Notes: generated by a model not told the origin, from the sequence alone. Positions 17,632 through 26,517 are shown, counted from the stretch's first letter. The stretch: 48,877 bases of DNA from Deltaproteobacteria bacterium (GCA_005879805.1 VBKL01000085.1:1-48877); one strand, 5' to 3'. Program-made: numbers and translations.

Positions 17632-18607
17632 CTGGCGGGAGGAGCCGCGCGATCCCTACCGGGTGTGGCTGAGCGAGGTGATGCTGCAGCAGACCCGCGT
17701 CGCGGCGATGTTGCCCCGCTATCTGGCATTCGTCGAGCGCTTCCCCACCCTCGAATCCCTCGCCGCGGCGCCGCTCGACGAGGTGCTCGCCCTCTTCAGC
17801 GGGCTCGGCTACTACGCGCGGGCGCGGCACCTGCACGCCGCGGCGCAGGCAGCGGTGGCGCGCGGCGGATTGCCGCGGTCGTCGGCCGAGTTGAGCAAGC
17901 TTCCTGGCTTCGGGCCCTATACCGCCGCGGCGGTGGCGAGCCTCGCTTTCGGGGAGCAGGTGGCGCTCGTCGACGGCAACGTCGCGCGGGTCCTCGCGCG
18001 ACTTCTACGGATTCCGGGGACCGCCGCAGAGGTGCGAGCGCAAGCCTGGGAAGTCGCGCCGTCCCTGCTTCCGGCCGGACGAGCCGGCGAGTTCAACGAG
18101 GCGCTCATGGAGCTGGGCGCGACCGTGTGCAAGCCGCGCGCGCCCTCCTGCGAAGAATGCCCCCTCGGGCCGCATTGCCAGACCCGCGACGGCGGCGACG
18201 CCGACGCCTTCCCGCCTCCGAAGACCGCGCCGGAGCGTCCCGTCATCGTATGGGCCGCTGCCGCCGTGACGAGGGAAGACGGCTCGGTGCTGCTCCGGCG
18301 CCACCCCCAAGGCGAGCTGTTCGCCGGCACCTGGGGACTGCCCTTCTGCGACGCCGGCGGGGGGATCCCGCGCAGGTCGGCCCGGCAAGCACTCGAAGCC
18401 TGCGGCATCCGCGCCCCGGCCCTTCGATCGCGCGGCGAGGTCCGGCAAACGCTGACACATCGCGAGCTTCGCGTGGCGCTCTTCTCCGGGACGGGCCACG
18501 CTCGCGAGCGGGACGATCTGCGCTTCATCGCACCCGGCAAGCTCGGGTCGGTGGGCCTCAGCTCGCTTCTGCGAAAGTGCCTGCGCGCCTGCGGCATCGA
18601 AGGCTAG
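17555..18607 (+). CDS. mutY: A/G-specific adenine glycosylase with an abnormal N-terminus
   Basis: 350 residues from ATG 17555; ATGs at 17603 and 17609 are alternatives. The MutY core begins at LPWREEPRDPYRVW (residue 25). It has catalytic Glu41 in SEVMLQQTR, the helix-hairpin-helix LPGFGPYTAAA, Asp140 in VDGNVARV and the [4Fe-4S] ligands Cys192, Cys199, Cys202 and Cys208 (C-x6-C-x2-C-x5-C). A C-terminal NUDIX-like domain that recognises 8-oxoG follows from about 225. It removes adenine mispaired with 8-oxoG. The first 24 residues do not match the usual helix before LPW and are antisense to the orphan gene end, so part of helix 1 is missing or replaced. The following TolC-like gene begins 10 bases after the stop. 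Confidence 0.88.
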   Translation: MSSPYFTRSPVLLNSAMEMRTSVSLPWREEPRDPYRVWLSEVMLQQTRVAAMLPRYLAFVERFPTLESLAAAPLDEVLALFSGLGYYARARHLHAAAQAAVARGGLPRSSAELSKLPGFGPYTAAAVASLAFGEQVALVDGNVARVLARLLRIPGTAAEVRAQAWEVAPSLLPAGRAGEFNEALMELGATVCKPRAPSCEECPLGPHCQTRDGGDADAFPPPKTAPERPVIVWAAAAVTREDGSVLLRRHPQGELFAGTWGLPFCDAGGGIPRRSARQALEACGIRAPALRSRGEVRQTLTHRELRVALFSGTGHARERDDLRFIAPGKLGSVGLSSLLRKCLRACGIEG

Positions 18608-18617
18608 TATCGGCTGC

Positions 18618-19997
18618 GTGCGTCTCATCCTCTTCCCTGCCTGCGCCCTCCTCCTCGCCGCGCCGCAGGCACAACGACCGACCACGGTCATCGAGCCCCG
18701 CGCGCAGGCGCTGGTGGCGGACCTGCCGCCGCCGCCGATGCCCCCTTCGCCGGAAGGTCCACCGCTCTCGCTCGCCGAGGCGCTCGCCCGGGCCCGCGCG
18801 GCCTCGCCGGACCTCGCCATCTTGCGCGAGCGGGTGGTGCAGGCGAGCCTCGACGTGGGCCGTGCGTGGGCGCAGGTGAAGCCGATCCTCAACCTGACGG
18901 CGAGCTACACGCGGAACCAGGACGCCCCGATCCGCTTCGTCGAAAATCCGAATGGCGCGAATCCTCCCGTCCTCCTCGAGGAGGGCAGCCGCAACTCAGT
19001 CCAGGGCGCCCTCGCCTTGCAAGTGCCGCTCTTCAATGGCCGCGCATTCCCGGCCATCGCTACCGCGAATCAGCTGGTGGACGTGGCCCGCCTCACCGAG
19101 GCCGAGCAGCGCATCGAGCTCTTGTTGCAGGTCGCGGCCACCTACTACTCCGGGGTCCAGCTTCGCGAGCTGTTCCGGGTGGCATTCCGGCAGGCGCGGA
19201 CCACACGCGACCACGCCATCGAAGCGGAGGCCCGCTACGAGGCGGGTCAGATCCAGCGTTCCGCGGCCGTGCGAGCCCGTATCGACGTGCTCAGGGCCGA
19301 CGAAGAATCGCGACGCGCCGTCTACGCGTATCTCTCCACCAAGAGCCAGCTCGCCCAGCTTCTCGACCGCCGCGACACCGCCTTCGAGCTGGAGGCGCCC
19401 CGCGATCCGCCTCCGGAGGTGCGCGGCGCGTTCACGGAGGTGCTCGATCGCGCCCTGCGCGACCGTCCGGAGATGGCCGCCGCCCGCGCCAACGAGGAGA
19501 TCGCCGCCCGCCTGACGACGGACGCGGTGCTGCAGTTCTTTCCCACGCTCTCCGCGAACGGGGCCTACCGCTACAACAACGTCGAGGATTTTTCCGGCCG
19601 CACCCTGACCTGGGCGGTCACCATCGCGCTCACGCTGCCCTTGTACGACGGCGGTTTGCGCTACGTCGCCTTGAAGGACGCGGGCAGCCGGCAGCGGGAA
19701 GCGCGCCTCCGGACCCGATCGCAGGTGACGCGCATCGAGGACGAGGTCCGGAGGGGGCAGCTCGACCTCGAATCCGCTCGCGCGTTGCGTGAAGAAGCCG
19801 ACCACGCGCTCGTCTACGCCAGGGAGAACGAGGAGTTGGTGCGCGCGCAGTTCGAGGCGGGCACGGCCACCCAGGTGGAGGTATCCGATGCGGAGGCGGC
19901 TCTTTTCCAGAGCGAGGCCACGGCGCTCGAACAGCGGCTCGCCGTGCAGCTCGCCGCGCTCCGGGTCGCGAGAGCGGTGGGAGCTTTCCAGCGTTAG
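18618..19997 (+). CDS. TolC-like outer-membrane efflux protein
   Basis: 459 residues from GTG 18618. A signal peptide (MRLILFPACALLLAAPQAQ) is followed by a Pro-rich linker and then LSLAEALARARAASPDLA, the standard TolC-family start. Two long helical-hairpin repeats follow, with beta-strand-forming segments near LTASYTRNQ and LSANGAYRYNN. The repeat-end motif FEAGTATQVEVSDAEAALF near 410 is characteristic of OEP repeats. It would form a trimeric channel across the outer membrane and periplasm. No inner-membrane pump or adaptor is adjacent; instead exbB, exbD and tonB follow after 51 bases. Confidence 0.9.
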   Translation: MRLILFPACALLLAAPQAQRPTTVIEPRAQALVADLPPPPMPPSPEGPPLSLAEALARARAASPDLAILRERVVQASLDVGRAWAQVKPILNLTASYTRNQDAPIRFVENPNGANPPVLLEEGSRNSVQGALALQVPLFNGRAFPAIATANQLVDVARLTEAEQRIELLLQVAATYYSGVQLRELFRVAFRQARTTRDHAIEAEARYEAGQIQRSAAVRARIDVLRADEESRRAVYAYLSTKSQLAQLLDRRDTAFELEAPRDPPPEVRGAFTEVLDRALRDRPEMAAARANEEIAARLTTDAVLQFFPTLSANGAYRYNNVEDFSGRTLTWAVTIALTLPLYDGGLRYVALKDAGSRQREARLRTRSQVTRIEDEVRRGQLDLESARALREEADHALVYARENEELVRAQFEAGTATQVEVSDAEAALFQSEATALEQRLAVQLAALRVARAVGAFQR

Positions 19998-20048
19998 GCA
20001 GAGGCGCGGGTTCGCCATCCCGGGCTCTACCGTCTTGCAGGAGGACAC

Positions 20049-20690
20049 GTGATCGTCGCCCGCCTTCTCGCTTTCACCCTGCGCGTCGGCGCCGCGTGGG
20101 TCCTGTGGCTCCTCATCGGGCTCTCGGTCTTGAGCGTGATGGTGATGCTCGACCGGTGGGTCTATTTCGGCAGAAGGCGAATGTCGCGCCGCTTTCCCGA
20201 GTTGCTCCGGCTCTGCCAGCAAGGCGAGCTTCCCCAGGCGGCGCGCCTCGCGGAGGGCGACGCGATGGAAGCGGAGGTGGTCCGGGTGGCGGCGAGCGTT
20301 TCCGCCGGCGGACAGGAAGCGGTGGAGAAAGCCGTCGCCTCGACCATCGATCGCCGCAGGCTCGAGTACGAGCAGTGGCTCTTCGTCCTCGGCACGCTCG
20401 GGAACAACGCGCCCTTCATCGGCCTCTTCGGGACCGTGCTCGGCATCATCCGCGCCTTCGCGGATCTCGCCTCGAACACCCGGGGCGCGGGCGCGGGAAA
20501 CCCGTCGGCCGTGATGGCGGGAATCTCCGAAGCGCTCGTCGCAACCGCGGTCGGCCTCTTCGTCGCCATCCCGGCGGTCCTGGCGTTCAACATCTTCCAG
20601 CGGCTCCTCAAGCGGGTCGTGGGTCGCTCCAACTCGCTCGGCAACGCGATCGTCGCGGGGCTCCATCTCGCGCGCGCGGGGAAGGAGTAG
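20049..20690 (+). CDS. exbB: ExbB/TolQ/MotA-family proton channel
   Basis: 213 residues from GTG 20049, with GGAGG just upstream. There are three membrane segments: about 13-35 (VLWLLIGLSVLSVMVML), about 108-135 (LFVLGTLGNNAPFIGLFGT) and about 155-180 (ALVATAVGLFVAIPAVLAF). The GLFGTVLGIIRAF and SEALVATAVGLFVAIPAV signatures are diagnostic of ExbB/TolQ. It forms the stator channel with ExbD and uses proton flow to drive TonB-type proteins. The next start lies three bases after its stop. Confidence 0.93.
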   Translation: MIVARLLAFTLRVGAAWVLWLLIGLSVLSVMVMLDRWVYFGRRRMSRRFPELLRLCQQGELPQAARLAEGDAMEAEVVRVAASVSAGGQEAVEKAVASTIDRRRLEYEQWLFVLGTLGNNAPFIGLFGTVLGIIRAFADLASNTRGAGAGNPSAVMAGISEALVATAVGLFVAIPAVLAFNIFQRLLKRVVGRSNSLGNAIVAGLHLARAGKE

Positions 20691-20693
20691 CGG

Positions 20694-21101
20694 ATGGCAG
20701 GCGGCGCGGAGCAGGACGACGAGGCGATCACCGGCATCAACGTGACGCCGCTGGTCGACATCACCCTCGTCCTCCTCATCATCTTCATGGTGACGGCCAC
20801 CTACATCGTGAAGGAGACGATCGAGGTCGAATTGCCCCGGGCGGCGCACGGCGGAGAGACCGTCCAGCGTACGCTCGCGGTGGTGCTCAACCGCGAAGGA
20901 CGCCTCTTCCTCAACGGCGTAGAGACCGACGACGCCGGACTGCTCCGGACGGTGCAGGACGTCCGCAGCAAGGGGGAAGACGTGCAGGCGATCATCGGCG
21001 CCGACAAGAGCGCCACCCACGGCGCCGTCACCCACATCCTCGACGTGCTCAAGGGCGCCGGAGTGGTCAAGTTCGCCATCCAGATCGAGGCGGAGAAGTA
21101 G
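20694..21101 (+). CDS. exbD: ExbD/TolR-family biopolymer transporter
   Basis: 135 residues. A single N-terminal membrane helix carries the conserved proton-handling Asp: INVTPLVDITLVLLIIFMVT (Asp at residue 22). A periplasmic domain follows, ending with ADKSATHGAVTHILDVLKGAG, as in ExbD. It assembles with ExbB to form the proton-motive-force-driven stator. Same operon as exbB and tonB. Confidence 0.93.
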   Translation: MAGGAEQDDEAITGINVTPLVDITLVLLIIFMVTATYIVKETIEVELPRAAHGGETVQRTLAVVLNREGRLFLNGVETDDAGLLRTVQDVRSKGEDVQAIIGADKSATHGAVTHILDVLKGAGVVKFAIQIEAEK

Positions 21102-21144
21102 GCTGGAAGCAACGCTGCCACGCAAGGCGGGGTACGCCGCCGCG

Positions 21145-21687
21145 GTGCTCGCGGCATCGCTGCTCGTCCACGCCGGGCTCGTCCTCCTGGTGGGGAAGGC
21201 GCGACCGTTCTCGGCAGCGCCGCGGCAGACGGCGAAGGAAGTCACCGACAAGCCGGTGGTGCTGCCCGGGATCACGCTCGAGAGCACGACGCAGGGTGGA
21301 ACGTTCGCGGCGCCCACCGGCAACACGCTTTATGGCGAGCCGCCCCGCAAGGCCGTCGAACCCGGAACGGCGAAGCCTTACAAGGCGGAGAAGTACGTCG
21401 CCGCGGCGCAGGTGAGCGAGTTGCCCTCGATCGACTTCACGCCCGACCTGAAACAGTTCTATCCGCGCGATGCGCAGCATCGAAACATCGAAGGGGACGT
21501 TGTCCTGAGGATCCTGGTCGACAGCGACGGGTCGCTCGCGAAGGTGGACGTGATCAGCGAGCCCGGACAGGGACTGGGCGCCGCGGGAGCGCGGGCAATT
21601 CGCGCCTTTCGGTTCCGGCCCGGTAAGCTCGGCGGAACGCCGGTCGCGACCACCATCACCTTCACTCTACAGTTCAGGCTCGAGTGA
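21145..21687 (+). CDS. tonB: TonB-like energy-transducing protein
   Basis: 180 residues from GTG 21145; a CTG at 21103, preceded by GGAGA, would add 14 residues including Arg-Lys before the membrane helix, which fits inner-membrane topology better. The N-terminal helix (LAASLLVHAGLVLLVG) is followed by a linker lacking the usual Pro-Glu/Pro-Lys repeats. The TonB C-terminal domain (about 115-180) has GDVVLRILVDSDGSLAKVDV and ARAIRAFRFRPG. It would couple ExbB/ExbD to an outer-membrane receptor, but no receptor is encoded here. Confidence 0.85.
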   Translation: MLAASLLVHAGLVLLVGKARPFSAAPRQTAKEVTDKPVVLPGITLESTTQGGTFAAPTGNTLYGEPPRKAVEPGTAKPYKAEKYVAAAQVSELPSIDFTPDLKQFYPRDAQHRNIEGDVVLRILVDSDGSLAKVDVISEPGQGLGAAGARAIRAFRFRPGKLGGTPVATTITFTLQFRLE

Positions 21688-21787
21688 GCCCGCCCGTTCG
21701 ACGGTGGGGCCTGCGCCTGCTCGCCGGGATGCCTCTTGTGGGCGCGGGCGCCGATCCCCACGGTGCAAGTGACGGCACGGAGGCACC

Positions 21788-22315
21788 ATGAGAGTCATCG
21801 CGTATCTGGTCACCGGTCTGGCGCTCGCGGCGGCGCCCGCGAAAGCCGACGAGAAACCGGCGGCGCAGTCGGACGTGAATCGCGGCGTCGACGCGAACAC
21901 GCCCAAGGCGCCGGACCATCACGGCAAGGTCGAGCGGCACTGGGATCCCGACCACGTCGAGGCGAAGGAGCGCAGCACGGCGCGCAACGACGCAGCCCGG
22001 GCCAGCAAGTCGAAGAAGAAGGTCCGTCCCGAGACCAGGGAGGAGCACCGCAAGGTCGAGAGGCGGGCCGACGGATCGACCCGGAGCGAGGTGGAGAGGA
22101 CCCGCTCCTACGACGACGGGTCGGGCGAGACCAAGGACCACGAGAAGACGGTCGTCGACTCGAAGGTCAACGACAACGGCGGCCGCACCATCACGCGCGA
22201 GTTGGATCGCGAACACGACGCACCGGGCTCGGCGCACGACAGCAAGACGCACGTGAAGGAGAAGATCGAGAAGGACGCGAACGGAAACGTCATCAAGCGC
22301 GAGCGCAGCGAGTAG
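21788..22315 (+). CDS. exported highly charged hypothetical protein
   Basis: 175 residues, ATG 21788 preceded by GGAGG. A clear signal peptide (MRVIAYLVTGLALAAAPAKA) is followed by about 155 residues made almost entirely of Lys, Arg, Glu, Asp, His, Ser, Thr and Gly, with hardly any hydrophobic residues. Motifs such as RRADGSTRSEVERTRSYDD and DANGNVIKRERSE suggest repeated short beta hairpins or a disordered charged chain. I know no family for it. It may follow tonB on the same transcript (100-base gap). Confidence 0.7.
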   Translation: MRVIAYLVTGLALAAAPAKADEKPAAQSDVNRGVDANTPKAPDHHGKVERHWDPDHVEAKERSTARNDAARASKSKKKVRPETREEHRKVERRADGSTRSEVERTRSYDDGSGETKDHEKTVVDSKVNDNGGRTITRELDREHDAPGSAHDSKTHVKEKIEKDANGNVIKRERSE

Positions 22316-22343
22316 GCCTCGCGCTTGCGCGCGCGATGACGAT

Positions 22344-23678
22344 TCACTCGAGTCGCGCGGCGCTCGCTCCCCCGGTACCGGGGTGCGCTTCGTCGACGAG
22401 CGCCGCGTACACCAGCGCGTTGATCACGCGTCGATAGTGCCAGCGCATCGGACCGGGTGAATGGGCCATGAAGACGACTTCGAGGTCCTCGACCGGGTCC
22501 ACCCACCAGTTGGTCCCGCTGGAGCCCGGCCATGCGTAATCGCCCACCGAGCCGAAAAGCGGCGTGATGCCGGCGGTCGTGCGGACAGCGAGTGCGAGGC
22601 CGAAGCCGTAGTCGGCGCGGGTCGGATCTGCATTGCCGATCAGGTTCTTCACCTCCGGCCCGAGCTGGTTGGAAAGCATGTAGTCGACCGTCTTGCGACC
22701 GAGGAGATGCGCATCGCCGGCGCTGCCACGGTTCTTCAGCAGAAGCGCGAACCGCAGGTAGTCAGCCGCCGTCGAAGTCGCGCACCCTCCTCCGCATTCG
22801 AACTTCGTCGGCTCGGTCGCGACGGGGTCGACGGATTGCGCCTTCCCCGTATCGGGATCGGCGGGCAGCGCCTTCGCGTAGCGGGCAGCCTTCGCCGGCG
22901 GGATGAGGAACCCGGTGTCGGCCATGCCGAGTGGCTGCCAGAGGCGCTTCGCGAGCAGTGCGCCGAGGGGCTGGCGCGTCACGCGTTCGAGAAGAAGGCC
23001 GAGCACATCGAGACCGAACCCGTAATCCCACACGGTGCCCGGCTGGTACAAGAGCGGCAGCGACGCGAGCTTGTCGAGAAATGCGTTCGCGTCGAGAGAT
23101 TTCGCCGCCGCTGCGCTCCCCGACGGATACAGCTTGTGGACCGCGGTCGAACCGCGCCCGCCATAGACCAGCCCGGAGGTATGGATGAGCAGATCGCGGA
23201 TGGTGATCTGGCGCTTGGCCGGAACCGTACCGGTGATCGCGTCGCCCGCCGGATTGAGCTGCGCCACCTTCATGTCGGCGAACTGCGGCAGGTACTTCGA
23301 GACGGGATCGTCGAGGGTGAGCGCGCCCTCCTCGACGAGCATGAGCGTCACCGCCGCCACCATCGGCTTGGTCATCGACGCGATGTTGAAGATCGCGTCG
23401 GTCGTCATCTTCGACCCGGCCACCTTGTCGCGAAAGCCGAATGCTTCGAAGTAAACGATCTTTCCCTTCCGCGCGACGACGACGACCGCGCCCGGAAGCC
23501 GGCCACGCTCGATGTCCGGGTTCAGTACTGCCGCGATGCGACCGAGCCGCTCCGAGGACATGCCCACCTCCTCGGGGGCCGCCCGTGGCAGCGGCGCGGT
23601 TGCCGGAGCGGCATCTGCACGAAACGGCGAGTACACCGCCATGGCGATCGAGAAGAGCGCAACGAGCTGCGTTTTCAT
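22344..23678 (-). CDS. serine hydrolase, beta-lactamase class C / esterase family
   Basis: 444 residues, ATG 23678 with GGAGG upstream. There is a signal peptide (about residues 1-23). The catalytic SxxK motif is Ser101-Met-Thr-Lys104 in IASMTKPMVAAV, with Tyr219 of the second motif in WDYGFGLDVLG. Near the C-terminus FGSVGDYAWPGSSGTNWWVD contains the HTG/GxG-equivalent region of EstB-like esterases. It is likely a periplasmic esterase or peptidase of the class C fold rather than a true beta-lactamase, since YxN and KTG are not conserved. It converges with the charged-protein gene. Confidence 0.88.
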   Translation of the reverse strand: MKTQLVALFSIAMAVYSPFRADAAPATAPLPRAAPEEVGMSSERLGRIAAVLNPDIERGRLPGAVVVVARKGKIVYFEAFGFRDKVAGSKMTTDAIFNIASMTKPMVAAVTLMLVEEGALTLDDPVSKYLPQFADMKVAQLNPAGDAITGTVPAKRQITIRDLLIHTSGLVYGGRGSTAVHKLYPSGSAAAAKSLDANAFLDKLASLPLLYQPGTVWDYGFGLDVLGLLLERVTRQPLGALLAKRLWQPLGMADTGFLIPPAKAARYAKALPADPDTGKAQSVDPVATEPTKFECGGGCATSTAADYLRFALLLKNRGSAGDAHLLGRKTVDYMLSNQLGPEVKNLIGNADPTRADYGFGLALAVRTTAGITPLFGSVGDYAWPGSSGTNWWVDPVEDLEVVFMAHSPGPMRWHYRRVINALVYAALVDEAHPGTGGASAARLE

Positions 23679-23780
23679 TGGCGCCTCCGTCCTCCGGTCG
23701 ATGCGCCTCGCCAGCGGCGCGCGAGAGCGCCCCCGCCATGATCGGCAGGGGCGCCCTTGCGGACCGTATGGTACGGCATC

Positions 23781-24254
23781 TCAATTCGCGGCGGGCAGAT
23801 TCAGCGCGGCAATCGACGCGTTCGCCGATACGATCTTGTTGCTTGTCGCGTCGTAACTGAACGAGAAGCTCGCGACCGCCGTTTGGGTAACGGCAACGGC
23901 GGCGGATCCGAGGACGGAGAAGGGGAACGTCACCTCGACCACGTCGTTCGCGTGGAGGCGCCGGGTCAAGGTGGTCTGACCGCTCAGCACGTACGTAGCG
24001 CCGGTCGATGACCCGCGGCCGGACATGCCGAGGAGAGTGATCGACACCACCATCCGGGGCGGGCTGCCCGACACGTTGTCGACCGCCTCCGTCACCTCGA
24101 TCCGCGCCGCCCCGCCGAAAACCACGCTCTCGGGCTGGCCGGAGACGATGCCCGCGATGGGCACCGTCTTGCTGGCGGCTTGCGCATGCGCAGCCGGGGC
24201 GAATCCGAGGGAAAGCGAGAGGACTGCCGGTAAGAGCCAGTGGGCCGTTTTCAT
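23781..24254 (-). CDS. small secreted hypothetical protein
   Basis: 157 residues, ATG 24254 with an AGGAGAG Shine-Dalgarno. A signal peptide ends AHAQA near residue 26. The mature part is Val/Ser/Thr/Ala-rich and predicted beta-strand throughout (PIAGIVSGQPESVVFGG, RMVVSITLLGMSGRG), so a small beta-sandwich is likely. There are no cysteines and no recognisable family. It lies 13 bases after the multicopper oxidase stop and is probably co-transcribed, which hints at a role with that enzyme. Confidence 0.7.
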   Translation of the reverse strand: MKTAHWLLPAVLSLSLGFAPAAHAQAASKTVPIAGIVSGQPESVVFGGAARIEVTEAVDNVSGSPPRMVVSITLLGMSGRGSSTGATYVLSGQTTLTRRLHANDVVEVTFPFSVLGSAAVAVTQTAVASFSFSYDATSNKIVSANASIAALNLPAAN

Positions 24255-24267
24255 GTTCGCTCTCCTT

Positions 24268-26517
24268 TCAGAAGGCCGTGGAAAGGATGTCGGTAGGCGC
24301 CTCGAACTTCACGCCTTGCGGCGTGGGGATGGGCGTCGGGAGCGGCCGCACGAACGGCGCTCCGTTGTCGTCGATCTCCCAGCGCAGGAGCATCGCGTTG
24401 TCCTCGTGCACGGTGTTGTGGCAATGCTCCATGAACATCCCGCCATAGTCGCGGAACTGGATGGAGACGGTGACGGTGCCGCCCGGACGCAAGCGGAACA
24501 CGTCCTTCCGGCCCCCCTCCGACGGCGAGACGTTCCTGGCGCTCCCGTCGCGCGCGAGGATCAGCGCCTCCTCGAAGTGGATGTGGATGGGATGGTCCCA
24601 GCCGCCTCCCCCGTTCTTGAGCGTCCAGATCTCGCGGGTACCGGCCTTCGGCGCCGCCGAGATGCGTCCGAAGTCCGCGGCGAGGGTCCCGCCCCGGTTA
24701 TCGGTTTCGATTCCCCAGGGGCCGAAGAACGTCGTGACCGGATCGTTGGTCGTCTGTCCCGCGCCCCTCGAGAACTCGAAGAGGCGGGTGCGCGCGACCG
24801 GTCCCTGGACGGGGTTCGGGATCAGCGTGGCGGGCACCTGGCTCACGTCGGGCGTGGCTGGATCACGGACGACGCGGAACTCGAGGAACGTGCAGACGCA
24901 AGGATCCTGCGAATTCCCCGAGAGCGCCTCGGCGAGCGATAGATCCTCCGATGGCCCCTTGCCGTCCTCGTGCTCGGTCAGGTTCACCATGCGCACCTTC
25001 TGCCCGATCGCATAGCGCGAGAAGTCGATCACGATGTCGAAGCGCTCCGCGATACCCATCTCGTCCGTCTCGGTGAGGACCACCGGCGAGGGCATCAGGT
25101 TCCCGTCGTTGGCGATGAGGATCATCGGCGAGCCGTCGCTGAGCGCGAGCTTGAAGAACCGCGAGACGGAGCCGTTGAGGATGCGGAAGCGATACTTGCG
25201 CCGCTCCACCTCGAAGAACGGCTTGAAGATGAAATTCACCGTCATCACGTCGCCGAGGAAGCCGTCGAAGTCGAAGATGTCGAAGAAGAGCTGGCCGGTG
25301 CCGTCGAAGGCCTTGTCGGCGATCATCAAGTTCACGTCGTAGTCGAGGTTGCCCCACGGCTTTGCCGTGCCGCTCGGCAGCCGCAAGTTCACCCCGTCGT
25401 TGATGGCTTCGTTACCGCGATCGAGGCCGCTGTAGATGTTGAACATCCCCGCAATGCCTTTGTAAACGTTTTGCGAGGTGAAGCTGAACATGTGGTCGTG
25501 GAACCAGTGCGTGCTCATCGTCTCGTGGAAATCGCCCGGCACGTTGACGATGCCGCCGGCGTCGGTGGGGCTGCTCGCCCGGGGATCGGTCGCCTGGGGG
25601 TTGATGGTGCGGAGACCGGCGAGCACGACCGGGTAGTGGTAGTCGTAGAATTGACCAGGGTAGAAGTAGGCGCCGGTGAAGCCGTCATTCTCCGCCCCGT
25701 GATGCCCGTTGTGCTCATGGATGGAGATGGTGTGGATGCCGAAACCGTTGTTCTGCTTCTTGTTGAACGGCAGCCGGTTGGTATGGCGGAAGAGGACGGG
25801 CTCGCCGTAGCGGACCTGGATCAGCTTGGGCGGAAGGGTCCCGTTGAAAGTCCAGCAGCTGTTCGGCGCCTGCGTCGGGAAGGCGGGATGGAACTTGAAC
25901 GGGAATGGAGCCGCCGGGTTGATGCCCGAGTTGAGGTTGGAGGGGACCTGGGGGTTGTAGACGGTGTTGGTTTGCGCCTGGGCCTGCGAGGCCACCACTG
26001 CGATTCTCGGCGGCCGCGCGGCGAAATCCTGGTGCGCCCAGATCGGTCCCGGGGGACGCCCTTCGATGGGACCGGTGTCGCCGGGCCTCACCCCTTCGAG
26101 GGCAGGGTTCAGCGGTTGCTGGGTGGTGTTCGCTTGCGCGGTAGGCGCCGGATTGAGGAATCCCGGCTCCGGGTGCCGCGCGAGCACGTCGAAGCGCGGC
26201 ATCGGGGCGGTGAACGGTTGTACGCCAAAAAGCGGACTGGGCGGCGCGCCTGTCGGTATCGACGCATACGCGCTGCTTGCGTAGATGCTGAGCCCGTTGG
26301 TCAGGACGAAACTGCCTGCGGCGGTCATGAGACCCAAGCGGATCAGGTCGCGCCGCGTGACCTGACCGTGGGACAGCGCCTTGATCACCTCAGCGCGGTT
26401 CTTGCGAGCGTTCTCTGCTTCCCGAAAGCGAGCGTTCGAAGACTTCTTCGATAGGTACACGGTGGCCCCGCCCCGCGCTGCCCCGGTGAGCCGCACCATG
26501 CGGACTCGGACTGCCAT
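24268..26517 (-). CDS. exported multicopper oxidase (laccase/CotA-like)
   Basis: 749 residues from ATG 26517; a GTG at 26460 is the other likely start and would begin just before the conserved-looking SKKSSNARFREAEN region. A twin-arginine signal, VTRRDLIRLGLMTAAG, lies at residues 53-68. All copper ligands are visible: His267 and His269 (SIHEHNGHH), His337, His340 and His342 (HWFHDHMF), His642, His645 and His647 (HPIHIHF), and the HCHNTVHEDNAM motif with His698, Cys699, His700, His705 and Met710. It is therefore probably an active four-copper oxidase in the periplasm or exported. The substrate (phenolic, bilirubin-like or Mn(II)) is not determinable. The gene diverges from the ZU5-like lipoprotein gene. 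Confidence 0.9.
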   Translation of the reverse strand: MAVRVRMVRLTGAARGGATVYLSKKSSNARFREAENARKNRAEVIKALSHGQVTRRDLIRLGLMTAAGSFVLTNGLSIYASSAYASIPTGAPPSPLFGVQPFTAPMPRFDVLARHPEPGFLNPAPTAQANTTQQPLNPALEGVRPGDTGPIEGRPPGPIWAHQDFAARPPRIAVVASQAQAQTNTVYNPQVPSNLNSGINPAAPFPFKFHPAFPTQAPNSCWTFNGTLPPKLIQVRYGEPVLFRHTNRLPFNKKQNNGFGIHTISIHEHNGHHGAENDGFTGAYFYPGQFYDYHYPVVLAGLRTINPQATDPRASSPTDAGGIVNVPGDFHETMSTHWFHDHMFSFTSQNVYKGIAGMFNIYSGLDRGNEAINDGVNLRLPSGTAKPWGNLDYDVNLMIADKAFDGTGQLFFDIFDFDGFLGDVMTVNFIFKPFFEVERRKYRFRILNGSVSRFFKLALSDGSPMILIANDGNLMPSPVVLTETDEMGIAERFDIVIDFSRYAIGQKVRMVNLTEHEDGKGPSEDLSLAEALSGNSQDPCVCTFLEFRVVRDPATPDVSQVPATLIPNPVQGPVARTRLFEFSRGAGQTTNDPVTTFFGPWGIETDNRGGTLAADFGRISAAPKAGTREIWTLKNGGGGWDHPIHIHFEEALILARDGSARNVSPSEGGRKDVFRLRPGGTVTVSIQFRDYGGMFMEHCHNTVHEDNAMLLRWEIDDNGAPFVRPLPTPIPTPQGVKFEAPTDILSTAF

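Noticed and set aside
17543-17836. 97-codon minus-strand frame over the mutY start
   Set aside because: In a different frame from the orphan gene tail and antisense to the conserved MutY core; His/Arg/Gly-rich shadow.
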